From contig NZ_JBEYXW010000007.1 in the NCBI RefSeq assembly GCF_040645195.1, positions 139,599-203,598 of the forward strand: a DNA stretch of 64,000 bases, in the 5' to 3' direction. The DNA is from Prauserella_A sp040645195. GTDB taxonomy: Bacteria > Actinomycetota > Actinomycetes > Mycobacteriales > Pseudonocardiaceae. Of this stretch, positions 17,402 to 26,125 are shown one piece after another (position 1 is the stretch's first letter; each line of letters starts with the position of its first letter). Both the position numbers and the translations under genes were made by a program. The notes beneath the pieces were generated by a model. The model saw only the letters and a list, made by a program, of their open reading frames with translations. It had not been told where the DNA came from and searched no databases.

Positions 17402-19757
17402 CCTGCTCGTCGGGATCAGGCTGCTCCCGGTGACGCCCCTGGTTCGGGTCCGGAGCGCTGGGACGCCACGGCTGGCTCGGCCTGCTGCCACCGGGTGAGG
17501 TGGCCGGCGTCCAGCCGGGAGGAGCACCATAGTTCGGCGGGCCGGCGGAGTACTCACCGGACGGTCCGTTGCCGTAGGGCTGCGGCCAGGGACCCTGCCC
17601 GCCCGGGCCGCCGTTCTGCCGACGGGTGCCGTTCGGGTAGCCGCCCTGCGGCGGGGCGTACGGGTTGTACGCCTGCTGCGCGCTCGACGGTCGCGAGCTG
17701 CCGGCCGGTGCACCGGCGGGCACCTCGTTGCCAGGAGCGGCCGCCACCGGTGTGGTCTCGGGCTCCGGTTCCGGCTCGGGTTCCGGCTGCTTCTCCGGCT
17801 CGGGCGGCCACGGCTCGCCCCGCTCTATCGCCAGCTCACCGCGTGTCTTGATCGGCGGCTTGTCCGAGGGCAACCGCTCGCCGAACTCGTTGAACGTCGT
17901 GATCCGCGGGCGCTTCTCAACCGTCTCGAAGATCCGCTCGAGGTCCTTGCGCTGGAGGGTCTCCTTGTCCAGCAGCTCGGCGACCAGCTCGTCGAGGACA
18001 TCGCGGTAGGTGTTGAGCACCTGCCAGGCCTCGGTGTGCGCGGTCTCGATGAGCTTGCGGACCTCCTCGTCGATCTCGTGCGCGACCTCGAGGGAGTAGT
18101 CGGCCTGCCTGCCCGCCGAGCGGCCGAGGAAGGGGTCACCCTGGTCCTGGCCGTAGCGGACCGCGCCGAGCCGCGGGCTCATGCCGTACTCGGTGACCAT
18201 CGCCTTGGCGATCTTGGTGGCCTGCTCGATGTCGGACACGGCGCCGGTGGTCGGCTCGTGGAACACGAGCTCCTCGGCCGTACGCCCACCCATCGCGAAG
18301 ACCAGCCTGCCGATCATCTCGGAGCGGGTCATCAGCTCCTTGTCGTCCTCGGGGACGAGCAGCGCGTGCCCACCGGTGCGGCCACGCGGCAGGATCGTGA
18401 GCTTGTACACCGGCTCGATGTCCGGCATCGCCCATGCCGCCAGCGCGTGCCCACCCTCGTGGTAGGCGGTGATCTTCTTCTCCTTCTCGGAGATGATCCG
18501 GCTCTTGCGCGCGGGCCCGCCGATCACGCGGTCGACCGACTCCTCGAGCGCGGCGTCGTTGATGACGTTCCCGTTCTGCCGTGCCGTGAGCAGTGCGGCC
18601 TCGTTGATGACGTTGGCCAGGTCGGCACCGGACATACCCACGGTGCGCTTGGCCAGCGAATTCAGGTCGACGTTCTGGGCAAGCGGCTTGCCGTTGGAGT
18701 GCACCTCCAGGATCGCCTTGCGGCCGCGGAGGTCGGGCGCCGACACGGGGATCTGACGGTCGAACCGGCCGGGGCGCAGCAACGCGGGGTCGAGGATGTC
18801 GGGACGGTTGGTGGCGGCGATCAGGATGATCCCGCCCCGCGAGTCGAACCCGTCCATCTCGACGAGCAGCTGGTTCAGCGTCTGCTCCCGCTCGTCGTGC
18901 CCACCGCCGAGCCCTGCACCACGCTGACGGCCGACCGCGTCGATCTCGTCGACGAAGATGATGCACGGCGCGTTCTGCTTCGCCTGCTCGAACAGGTCAC
19001 GCACCCGCGAGGCGCCGACACCGACGAACATCTCGACGAAGTCGGAACCGGAGATCGTGTAGAACGGCACGCCTGCCTCGCCGGCGACGGCGCGGGCGAG
19101 CAGCGTCTTACCGGTACCGGGCGGACCGTAGAGCAGCACGCCCTTCGGGATCTTCGCGCCGAGCGCCTGGTAGCGCGCCGGGTTCTGCAGGAAGTCCTTG
19201 ATCTCGTGCAGTTCCTCGACGGCCTCGTCGGCGCCTGCCACGTCGTTGAACGTGGTCTTCGGCATGTCCTTGTTCAGCTGCTTGGCCTTGGACTTGCCGA
19301 AGTTGAGAACCCGGTTGCCGCCGCCCTGTGCGTTGTTCATCATCCACATCAGCAGCAGCAACAGCAGGCCGAGCGGGATCAGGTAGAACAGCATCTGGGT
19401 CAGGAAGCTGTCCTGGGTCACCGTCGTGTCGAACCGGACGGCCGAGTCGCCGTGGCGAGCGCCGAGCAGTTCGGTGTACAGCTGGCCAGAAGCCCCCGCC
19501 GGGTACTTTGTCATGACCTGGGTCACCTGCTGGCCGTCGACGTTGATCGGCTCGGCCAGGTGAAGCTTGAGCTGCTGTTCCTTGTCCTCGAGGTTCGCTT
19601 CCGTGACGTTGCCAGAGTTGATCAACTGCACGGCCTGAGACGTGGGAACGGGCGTGTACCCACGGTTGCTGTCGAACAGCGTGTTGAACCCGAGGAAAAT
19701 CAGGACAGCCGCGAGTATCCACAGCAACGGGTTCCTGAGCAGGCGCTTGCGGTCCAT
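17382..19757 (-). CDS. ftsH: ATP-dependent zinc metalloprotease FtsH
   Basis: The 791-residue membrane protease degrades misfolded or regulated membrane and cytosolic proteins. Two membrane helices (LLWILAAVLIFLGFNTLF near the N-terminus and MLFYLIPLGLLLLLLMWMM) flank an extracytoplasmic domain. The AAA module has GPPGTGKT, IIFVDEIDAVG and the second region of homology ATNRPDILDPALLRPGRFD. The zinc site is AYHEGGHALAAW. A C-terminal tail of about 130 residues rich in Pro, Gly and Glu is disordered, as in mycobacterial FtsH. ATG 19757 (MDRKRLLRNP) is preferred over ATG 19811, which would add 18 unlikely residues. Confidence 0.96.
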   Translation of the reverse strand: MDRKRLLRNPLLWILAAVLIFLGFNTLFDSNRGYTPVPTSQAVQLINSGNVTEANLEDKEQQLKLHLAEPINVDGQQVTQVMTKYPAGASGQLYTELLGARHGDSAVRFDTTVTQDSFLTQMLFYLIPLGLLLLLLMWMMNNAQGGGNRVLNFGKSKAKQLNKDMPKTTFNDVAGADEAVEELHEIKDFLQNPARYQALGAKIPKGVLLYGPPGTGKTLLARAVAGEAGVPFYTISGSDFVEMFVGVGASRVRDLFEQAKQNAPCIIFVDEIDAVGRQRGAGLGGGHDEREQTLNQLLVEMDGFDSRGGIILIAATNRPDILDPALLRPGRFDRQIPVSAPDLRGRKAILEVHSNGKPLAQNVDLNSLAKRTVGMSGADLANVINEAALLTARQNGNVINDAALEESVDRVIGGPARKSRIISEKEKKITAYHEGGHALAAWAMPDIEPVYKLTILPRGRTGGHALLVPEDDKELMTRSEMIGRLVFAMGGRTAEELVFHEPTTGAVSDIEQATKIAKAMVTEYGMSPRLGAVRYGQDQGDPFLGRSAGRQADYSLEVAHEIDEEVRKLIETAHTEAWQVLNTYRDVLDELVAELLDKETLQRKDLERIFETVEKRPRITTFNEFGERLPSDKPPIKTRGELAIERGEPWPPEPEKQPEPEPEPEPETTPVAAAPGNEVPAGAPAGSSRPSSAQQAYNPYAPPQGGYPNGTRRQNGGPGGQGPWPQPYGNGPSGEYSAGPPNYGAPPGWTPATSPGGSRPSQPWRPSAPDPNQGRHREQPDPDEQDGHHRQ

Positions 19758-19966
19758 TAGATCCGGCCGTAGTGGCCTCGACCCTCCCTGGCTAGGCGGT
19801 ACATGTGACATCCGCCGTCACGGTGTTCACTACTGCATGGGGCACGGAGCTAGCCGTCCCACCAGGGTACCGCCCGGCCGCAACGGGGAACCGGGCGATC
19901 CTCCACGAAGTCAACGGTCGTTCCGGCATTCGTGTTCCCGTCGGTCACGACGGGCCTCGCCAGTGC

Positions 19967-20755
19967 TTAGTGAGCGACGGCTGTGAGCAGCTCGCCGAGC
20001 CGGGTGCGCAGGGTCTTCGCGTCCGCGGGCGACACCGTCACCCACTCCCGTCCGTCCGGTCCGCTGCGGGACAGGCTCAGGTACCGGCCGGTCGCCGTGT
20101 CGAACCACGCCAGTACCGCCGAGCGGCGCTTTCCGCCCAGGTCATCGCGGCTGTTGGCAGCCAGTTGCCCGCCGCGCAGCCGGGGCTGGGCGATCAGCTG
20201 GGCGTAGGCCTGGCGCGGGTCGGTCGGCCGGTCGGCGAGGCTCGCCCTGCGGCGCGCGGGCCCCAGCGAGTCGGCGGCCGCCGCCGTGGTCACGCCCGTA
20301 CGGGCCGGCTGGGTGCGCACCGCGTCGTCGATGGGCAGAGTGATGGACGCCTCCGATCCGCGATCGGTCCGCGGGAGCAGGTCGACGATCGCCGAGGCGA
20401 GACCCTCGGGGTAGATCGGTCGTAACCAGACTCCGTCGGAGTCCTGGACGGCCAGTACCGCCTGGCGCCCGTCGGATGCCGCCAGCGCCCCGACGGGCGG
20501 GGCCTGGAACTCGGGGATGAACAGCGCGTCGAGGCTGACCGACGGCCGCGCCAGCAGCGCGAGCCAGTCTGCGACCGGCGTGTTGCCGAGGCCACGAGCC
20601 GCGAACTCGGTCTCCGCGCGGGTGCGCAAGGCGCGCCGTTCACTCTCGGTCGTCCCATGCGAACGCACGCGCAGGGGGTAGGGCAGCTCACCTATTCCGG
20701 CGGACTCCCACAGAAAGTCGAAGGCGACCGGGGTGAAGAACTCCTGCGCAGGCAC
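19967..20755 (-). CDS. ESX secretion-associated EspG-family protein (first copy)
   Basis: The 262-residue protein begins FFTPVAFDFLWESAGIGELP, the EspG family signature, and ends with the conserved DTATGRYLSLSRSGPDG region. EspG proteins are cytosolic chaperones that bind the tip of PE/PPE heterodimers before type VII secretion. A GTG start is preceded by a strong GGGAGGATC site. It is about 38% similar by eye to the next gene, suggesting tandem duplication, and both stand next to PPE-like and PE-like genes. No ESX membrane component is in the window. Confidence 0.85.
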   Translation of the reverse strand: MPAQEFFTPVAFDFLWESAGIGELPYPLRVRSHGTTESERRALRTRAETEFAARGLGNTPVADWLALLARPSVSLDALFIPEFQAPPVGALAASDGRQAVLAVQDSDGVWLRPIYPEGLASAIVDLLPRTDRGSEASITLPIDDAVRTQPARTGVTTAAAADSLGPARRRASLADRPTDPRQAYAQLIAQPRLRGGQLAANSRDDLGGKRRSAVLAWFDTATGRYLSLSRSGPDGREWVTVSPADAKTLRTRLGELLTAVAH

Positions 20756-20809
20756 GATCCTCCCGAGCTTGACCGACGAACACGCTGCGCGAACCCTAGC
20801 GCACCCGAT

Positions 20810-21601
20810 CTAGAGCGGCGCTGTCGTGGAGTCCGCCGCGTTCGCGAGCATCTCGGCGAGCCGGTGCCGCAGCGTCGGTGCGTCGGCCGGGGCGATCGTG
20901 ATCCAGTCCCTGCCGTCGCGACCGCGCGTTGCCTGCGTGAAGTAGCGGCCGGTTTCGGTGTCGAACCAGCTCAGCACGGGGGTACGGGACTTGCTGCCGG
21001 TGCCGCTGCGCGCGTTCGCGCCGACCTGACCGCCGCGCAGCCGGGTCTGTGCATGGAGCCGAGCCAGCGCCTTCCGATCCTCGTCGACGCTCCCCCGGCC
21101 GCCGTCCGGAGCAGGCGCCCGGCGCTGGAGGAAGTCCACGCCCGGTCCGGAGAGCAGCTGTTCGAGTGTCACGGTGATCGACTTCTCGCCACCGCGTGGA
21201 GCGGCTGGCAACAGGCGCACGATCGCGCTGGCGAGCGCGTCCGCAGGCAACCGGTCGAGGAAGAAGCCCTGCGGATCCTTGATCAGGAGCACGCCCTGCG
21301 CGCCGAGCGCAGCGGCAACGGCCAGCTGCGGCTCGGCGTTCTGTGAGCTGATCTGTACCGAATCGAGGCTGACGTCGGAGCCGGCGATGACGCCGAGCCA
21401 GTCCTCGACATACGGCTGCGGCCTGCCCCGGTCGTCGACCAGCCCACGCTGGGCGAGGTCCTGCAGCACCTGCTTGCGCAGGGTGGCACGCTCGGCCATG
21501 GTCTCGCCGTGTGAGTGCACCTGGAGGGGGTAGGGCAGTTCGCCTGCCCCGAAGGACTCCCAGAGGAAGTCGAACTCGAGCGGTGTGAGCCGCTCCGCCA
21601 C
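20810..21601 (-). CDS. ESX secretion-associated EspG-family protein (second copy)
   Basis: The 263-residue paralogue of the preceding protein starts LTPLEFDFLWESFGAGELPY and ends in VLSWFDTETGRYFTQATRG, followed by ADAPTLRHRLAEML. The GTG start lies 3 bp after the stop of the PPE-like gene, so it is almost certainly translated from the same transcript and probably serves that PPE protein. Two EspG copies beside one PE/PPE pair is unusual; one may serve partners encoded elsewhere. Confidence 0.86.
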   Translation of the reverse strand: MAERLTPLEFDFLWESFGAGELPYPLQVHSHGETMAERATLRKQVLQDLAQRGLVDDRGRPQPYVEDWLGVIAGSDVSLDSVQISSQNAEPQLAVAAALGAQGVLLIKDPQGFFLDRLPADALASAIVRLLPAAPRGGEKSITVTLEQLLSGPGVDFLQRRAPAPDGGRGSVDEDRKALARLHAQTRLRGGQVGANARSGTGSKSRTPVLSWFDTETGRYFTQATRGRDGRDWITIAPADAPTLRHRLAEMLANAADSTTAPL

Positions 21602-21604
21602 TGT

Positions 21605-22963
21605 CTACCGCTCCTCGTCGTCGGGGCCCCAGGCACCCAGCACCGGCGGCGCCGTGGCCTGCGTGGCACCGAAGGTCTCGTCGGGGTCCGGGTCGATGAG
21701 GAAGGAGGCGTGCGTGTGCTCCTTCTCCTCTTCCTGCCTGGCCGCCCCCGCACCCATGCCGCCCATCGGTGCGCCGGGCGGGACCGCGTTCGCACCACCG
21801 ATCGTGCCGCTGGACGGCACCATGCTCTGGTTCTGCGGCTGCACCGACGCCGCGCTGCCGCCCTGCTGGTTGGCGGTGGCGGCGGTCTCCGACGACGACT
21901 GCTTGGTGCTCCCGGTGCGGTTGCCCCTGCCAAGGGAGCGCGCGCCGGCGTAGCCGAGGGCACCACCCGCCACGGCCGCACCCAGCGACCCGGCGACGTT
22001 CGGGCCGGAGCTCGGCGCGGGCGCAACGGCCGCGGAACCGACGCCCGTGCCGGTGCCCATGCCCGTGCCCGGTGCCGGTGCGGCGGCAGCGGCCGGCGCG
22101 TTGTGAGCTGCGGCAGCCGGCGACACAGCCTGCCCACCTGCGGCGTAGCCGGAGGAGACAACGCTGTTGTCGACGCCCTGCGTGACGATCCCCGGGGCCG
22201 CGCCGATGCCGGCCAGCGTGCCACCCGGCGTGCCGAAACCGACGCCGTAGGAGCCCAGAGAGCCGACCTGGCCCGCGTTGTGGCCCGAACCAATGGTCAG
22301 CGGCTTGAGCCCGAGCGACTCGGGGCCGAAGCTCGGGGTCGTGCTGTCGACCTCGGACATCGCGGTGGTGTAGGCCTCCAGATAAGCCACCTGCTGGGCC
22401 TTGACGTCCTGGGCCGCGTCGAACTGCGGCTTCATGTCCTTGACCATCGCGGCGGGCCCGTCGGCCAGCATCGCCGCCGTCTGGGCACCCGGATCGAACT
22501 CGACCGGCTGCGGCATCTTCTTGAGCTCGGCGGCGGCAGAGGCCTGCTGCGCAAGGCGCGAGCTCATCGTGTTCGCCGCCTCGGAGGCCTGCGAGCTGGA
22601 GTTGGCGATCGCGACGAGCGAGCCCTGCGCCGCGCCGGCACCCTGGCCGATCCACGCCGCGCCGAGCTCGGCGATCGCGTTGTACAGGTCGTCGGCCGCC
22701 TGCTGCAGGCTCGCACTGTGGCTCGACCACTGCTGGCCGATCTCCTCGGCGGAGCCGGGCTCGTTGTTGACGGTCGCGAAGCTGTAGAGCTGCTGGCTGT
22801 CCTGCGCATACCAGTTCGGCCGGTCACCGATGGCGCGGTCGTCGCCGTAGTCGAACCCGTCGGGCCGGCTCTGCGCCTGCGCGACGATGTCGACGACCTC
22901 GGAGTTGTCCCCGAGTGGGACGGTGGAACCGGTGGTCCCGGCGCCACGATTGTCGATGCCCAT
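21605..22963 (-). CDS. PPE-like type VII secretion substrate
   Basis: The 452-residue protein has an N-terminal PPE/WXG-like helical domain (about residues 45-215, with NWYAQDSQQLYSF and a WIG motif in ELGAAWIGQGAG). A long low-complexity tail rich in Gly, Ala, Ser and Pro follows, and the C-terminus is acidic (DPDPDETFGATQ). It lacks a classical signal peptide, as expected for an ESX substrate. It is co-directional with a PE-like gene 18 bp upstream and an EspG gene 3 bp downstream, the usual substrate-chaperone set. Confidence 0.8.
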   Translation of the reverse strand: MGIDNRGAGTTGSTVPLGDNSEVVDIVAQAQSRPDGFDYGDDRAIGDRPNWYAQDSQQLYSFATVNNEPGSAEEIGQQWSSHSASLQQAADDLYNAIAELGAAWIGQGAGAAQGSLVAIANSSSQASEAANTMSSRLAQQASAAAELKKMPQPVEFDPGAQTAAMLADGPAAMVKDMKPQFDAAQDVKAQQVAYLEAYTTAMSEVDSTTPSFGPESLGLKPLTIGSGHNAGQVGSLGSYGVGFGTPGGTLAGIGAAPGIVTQGVDNSVVSSGYAAGGQAVSPAAAAHNAPAAAAAPAPGTGMGTGTGVGSAAVAPAPSSGPNVAGSLGAAVAGGALGYAGARSLGRGNRTGSTKQSSSETAATANQQGGSAASVQPQNQSMVPSSGTIGGANAVPPGAPMGGMGAGAARQEEEKEHTHASFLIDPDPDETFGATQATAPPVLGAWGPDDEER

Positions 22964-22981
22964 GTGAGTTCCCCCTGGTGT

Positions 22982-23350
22982 TTACGCCTGGCCGCTGAAC
23001 GGCTCGGCGCCGGCCTGGTCGATCTCGTGGTACCGGCTCATCGCCGTCATGATGGCCTGCTCGGCCTGCTCGTACTGGGTGTAGAGGTTGTGCAGCGCCT
23101 GCGCGTAGGAGTCGCCCCCGCCGTCGGCGCGCTCGGAGAACTTGGCGGCGATCGCGTTGCCGATCGGGTTGGCGCCGAGCCGCGGCGGCGCGGCCAGCGA
23201 GGCGGCGTTGCCGAGCAACGCCTCGACCAGGTCCTTACCGGTACGGATCTTGTTGAGCACGGCCTGTGCGGCATCGGGATCCACGCCGACCTGACCGGTA
23301 GCGGCCGCGTTACGGAACGCGGCGGCGTCCGCGTAGCTGCTGTTCCCCAT
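22982..23350 (-). CDS. PE-like helical partner of the PPE protein
   Basis: The 122-residue, mostly alpha-helical protein lies directly before the PPE-like gene, as PE genes do. Near its C-terminus it has overlapping YxxxE motifs (YTQYE and YEQAE), matching the general type VII export signal YxxxD/E. It lacks the mycobacterial Pro-Glu start, so I call it PE-like by position, size and export motif rather than by clear homology. The promoter of this four-gene cluster should be in the 155-bp gap before hpt. Confidence 0.65.
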   Translation of the reverse strand: MGNSSYADAAAFRNAAATGQVGVDPDAAQAVLNKIRTGKDLVEALLGNAASLAAPPRLGANPIGNAIAAKFSERADGGGDSYAQALHNLYTQYEQAEQAIMTAMSRYHEIDQAGAEPFSGQA

Positions 23351-23505
23351 AGTCTTAGCTCTCTCCCGTCCCCAGAACCGCTCGAAAACGGCCTCGCGCC
23401 AGCGATCTTCGCTTAGGTTAACGCACTACCTGCGAACTTATGACGCGATCTGCGCAGACTCAGTTCCGTACTTTTCCCGTAGTCACGCAGTGCAGCCAAC
23501 GGCGA

Positions 23506-24099
23506 TTACGACGAGTAAACCTTGGGTTCGAGCGTGCCAATGAACGGCAGATCGCGGTAACGCTCCGCATAGTCGAGGCCGTAGCCGACGACGAACTCGT
23601 TCGGGATGTCGAAGCCGATGTACCTCACCGGCACGTCGACCTTCACCGCGTCACGCTTGCGCAGGAGCGAGCACACGTGGAGCGAGGCGGGGTTGCGCGT
23701 CGCGAGGTTCTTCAGCAGCCAGGACAGGGTGAGCCCTGAGTCGACGATGTCCTCGACGATCAGCACGTCCCTGCCCGCTATGTCGCGGTCGAGGTCCTTG
23801 AGGATCCGCACGACGCCGGACGACGACGTCGACGAGCCGTAGGAGGACACGGCCATGAACTCCAGCTGCGCGGGGATCGGCAGCGCACGGGCGAAGTCCG
23901 TCATGAACATGACGGCGCCCTTCAGCACGCCGACCAGCACGAGGTCCGATGCCCTCGTCTCCATCGGATAGTCGGCTGCGACCTTCTCGGCCAGCTCCGC
24001 GATCTTGTCATTGATCTCTTGCTCGGTGATGAGCACGGAGGCGATGTCGCCTTCGTACACGGGCCAGTCCCCTCTGGTGGTGGGTTCGGGAGAGTTCAC
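23506..24099 (-). CDS. hpt: Hypoxanthine phosphoribosyltransferase
   Basis: The 197-residue enzyme salvages hypoxanthine and guanine with PRPP. The PRPP-binding signature VLIVEDIVDSGLTLSWLL, the flexible-loop motif AVSSYGSSTSSSGVV and the base-binding GFDIPNEFVVGYGLDYAERY are present. The GTG start shares 4 bp with the tilS stop. A GTG 39 bp downstream is a possible shorter start. The order hpt-tilS-metalloprotease-dacB-ppa matches mycobacteria. Confidence 0.96.
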   Translation of the reverse strand: MNSPEPTTRGDWPVYEGDIASVLITEQEINDKIAELAEKVAADYPMETRASDLVLVGVLKGAVMFMTDFARALPIPAQLEFMAVSSYGSSTSSSGVVRILKDLDRDIAGRDVLIVEDIVDSGLTLSWLLKNLATRNPASLHVCSLLRKRDAVKVDVPVRYIGFDIPNEFVVGYGLDYAERYRDLPFIGTLEPKVYSS

Positions 24100-25061
24100 G
24101 GTTCGACACAGAGCTTTCCACGTGACCTGCGTGCTTCAAAATTGCCCGGCAGCCATACGCCACCCTGGCCGCGCCAGTTCCCCACGAGCGCGTCGACGGA
24201 GCGCAGGTGGGAGTCGGTCAGCTCGGTGACGCCGGCATCGAGCAACCAGCGGCGCAGCACCCGGCGGCGCAGTGCAGGCGCGGCAGGCGTGAGTACGGCG
24301 ACGTCGAGTTCACGCCCGGTACGCGCACGGTCGAGCAACTGACCGGCAAGGGTGTCCAGCGCCTCGGCGTCCTCCCGCAGCTGAGCCGCGGTGCGGGCCA
24401 GCGCGGCGGCGACCCCGCCTGCGAGCACGTCCTCCAGCAGCGGGAGAACCTCCTCGCGCAGCCGGACCCTGGTGTAGCGGCGGTCGGCGTTGTGCGGATC
24501 GAGCCAGGGCTCGACACCCAGCTCGGCGCACGCCTCCCTGGTGACCGTGCGTGGCACGCCCAGCAGCGGCCTGCCCCACGGCGGATCGAACGGCCGCATC
24601 CCGGCCACCGAGCGCGGGCCGGAACCACGCCCCAGCCCGAGCAGCACGGTCTCGGCCTGGTCGTCACGGGTGTGGCCGAGCAACACGAGCCCACCGGCCG
24701 CGGGCAACGCCCCGCGTAACGCGGCGTAGCGCGCCTTGCGTGCGGCGGCCTCCGGCCCGCCGGGCCCCGCAACGGTCACCTGGAGAACCCGCGCGTCGGC
24801 TGCGCCGAGCTTGCGGGCTGTGGCGGCGGCCTGCACCGCGACCTCGGCCGAACCAGGCTGCAGGCCGTGGTCCACGACGAGTGCGGTGACCCGCAGCCCG
24901 AGTCGTTGCCCCACATGCGCAGTCGCCTCGGTGAGTGCGAGGGAGTCGGCGCCGCCGGATACGCCGACGAACACCTCGCCGTCGCCGAGCTGGCCGGCAC
25001 GCTCGGTGAGAAAGTCGCGAACTGCCCGCCTGGTGACGGTCAGTGCACCCGGCGCACCCAT
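24096..25061 (-). CDS. tilS: tRNA(Ile)-lysidine synthase
   Basis: The 321-residue TilS modifies C34 of the CAU-anticodon tRNA-Ile to lysidine. The N-type ATP pyrophosphatase P-loop VGVSGGADSLAL is near residue 35. Further family segments are VVDHGLQPGSAE and LGHTRDDQAETVLLGLGRGSG. It is on the short side but typical of actinobacteria, which lack the C-terminal extension. The ATG lies within the end of the metalloprotease gene (22-bp overlap). Confidence 0.95.
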   Translation of the reverse strand: MGAPGALTVTRRAVRDFLTERAGQLGDGEVFVGVSGGADSLALTEATAHVGQRLGLRVTALVVDHGLQPGSAEVAVQAAATARKLGAADARVLQVTVAGPGGPEAAARKARYAALRGALPAAGGLVLLGHTRDDQAETVLLGLGRGSGPRSVAGMRPFDPPWGRPLLGVPRTVTREACAELGVEPWLDPHNADRRYTRVRLREEVLPLLEDVLAGGVAAALARTAAQLREDAEALDTLAGQLLDRARTGRELDVAVLTPAAPALRRRVLRRWLLDAGVTELTDSHLRSVDALVGNWRGQGGVWLPGNFEARRSRGKLCVEP

Positions 25062-26125
25062 GCCTGCGGATCCCTGATCTCGGCGCGGCTGGGCAGGGTG
25101 TTCGGCGAGGTCCAGACGGCGTTGAAGCCGGCCATGCCCACCTCGTCGACGACCTGCCGGGTGAACGCCGCGCCAAGGGCGTACTGGCGGATCTTGGCGT
25201 CAACGCCGAGCAGGCTGCGGAGGAAGCGGTCGAGCAGGCCGCCGCCCTTGCGCCGCGCGGTGAACCGGCGGCGGATGGTGGCCACGCTCGGCACCACATC
25301 GGGCCCCACGGCGTCCATCACGTAGTCGGCGTGCCCTTCCAGCAGCGTCGACAGTGCCAGCAGCCGGTCGAACACGGCACGTTGCTGCGGCGACTGCAGC
25401 AGCTCGGCAAGGCCGTGCGAACCGTCGGCCCTGATCCGCCGCGCGTCGCGCAGGCTCTCCGGCAGTCTGCCGAGGACGGTGCCGAGCCCGTCGGCGTCGG
25501 CGAGGCCACCGATCAGCCTGCCCACCTCGTCGGCGAAGTAGTCCCGCAGCCAGCCGACGGCCGTGAACTGGAGCCGGTGCGTTGACTCGTGCAGGCACAC
25601 CCACATACGGAAATCGCGACCGGACACACCCATCGCCCGCTGCGCGGTGACGACGTTCGGCGCTACCAGCAGCAACCTGCCGTTCCCCCCGAGACCGCCG
25701 AACGGGTCGTACTGCCCGAGTACCCGCGCCCCGAGGAAGGCGAGGACGACCCCGGTCTGTACACCGGCGCCACCCGCGACGAGCGGCGTCAGCGGGCCTG
25801 CGGGAACAGTCGGCAGAGCCCGGCTGGTCAACACGTCGAGCCCCGACGCGGCCGCACGCACCCAACCGGGCCGGTCCACGACATCGCCGGGCAGCAGCGG
25901 TAGGCCCGCACCGAGCTTGGTCAGCTCGCGGACGTGGCGCTCGGCGTCGACGGTCAGCTCGCGCAGTTCAGCGACGGCGAGTTCCGCCTCGGCACGAGGC
26001 ACGACCGGCCCGCCACGGGCGAGGAACGCTCCGGTGGACGCGGCTACGGACCAGTCGACCAGAGGGTTGGCGTTGGCCTGCGTCTGCTCTTGCACGTATT
26101 CGACGCTACCTGTTGTCACTGGCAT
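25040..26125 (-). CDS. Zinc-dependent metalloprotease-like protein (DUF2342)
   Basis: The 361-residue protein has the zinc-binding motif HESTH (in VCLHESTHRLQF, about residue 180) and the DUF2342 signatures LLLVAPNVVTAQRAMG, EGHADYVMDAVGPDVVP and TRQVVDEVGMAGFNAVW. It corresponds to Rv3626c. No signal peptide is evident, so it is probably cytoplasmic or membrane-associated. The substrate is unknown. It overlaps dacB by 10 bp and tilS by 22 bp, so the four genes likely form one transcript. Confidence 0.88.
   Translation of the reverse strand: MPVTTGSVEYVQEQTQANANPLVDWSVAASTGAFLARGGPVVPRAEAELAVAELRELTVDAERHVRELTKLGAGLPLLPGDVVDRPGWVRAAASGLDVLTSRALPTVPAGPLTPLVAGGAGVQTGVVLAFLGARVLGQYDPFGGLGGNGRLLLVAPNVVTAQRAMGVSGRDFRMWVCLHESTHRLQFTAVGWLRDYFADEVGRLIGGLADADGLGTVLGRLPESLRDARRIRADGSHGLAELLQSPQQRAVFDRLLALSTLLEGHADYVMDAVGPDVVPSVATIRRRFTARRKGGGLLDRFLRSLLGVDAKIRQYALGAAFTRQVVDEVGMAGFNAVWTSPNTLPSRAEIRDPQAWVRRVH

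Noticed and set aside
18036..19760. A 574-codon plus-strand frame opposite ftsH
   Set aside because: Antisense shadow of ftsH, with no recognisable motif.
23413..23431. Possible second iron box before the PE-like gene (TTAGGTTA)
   Set aside because: Only the left half matches the DtxR/IdeR consensus; the right half does not.
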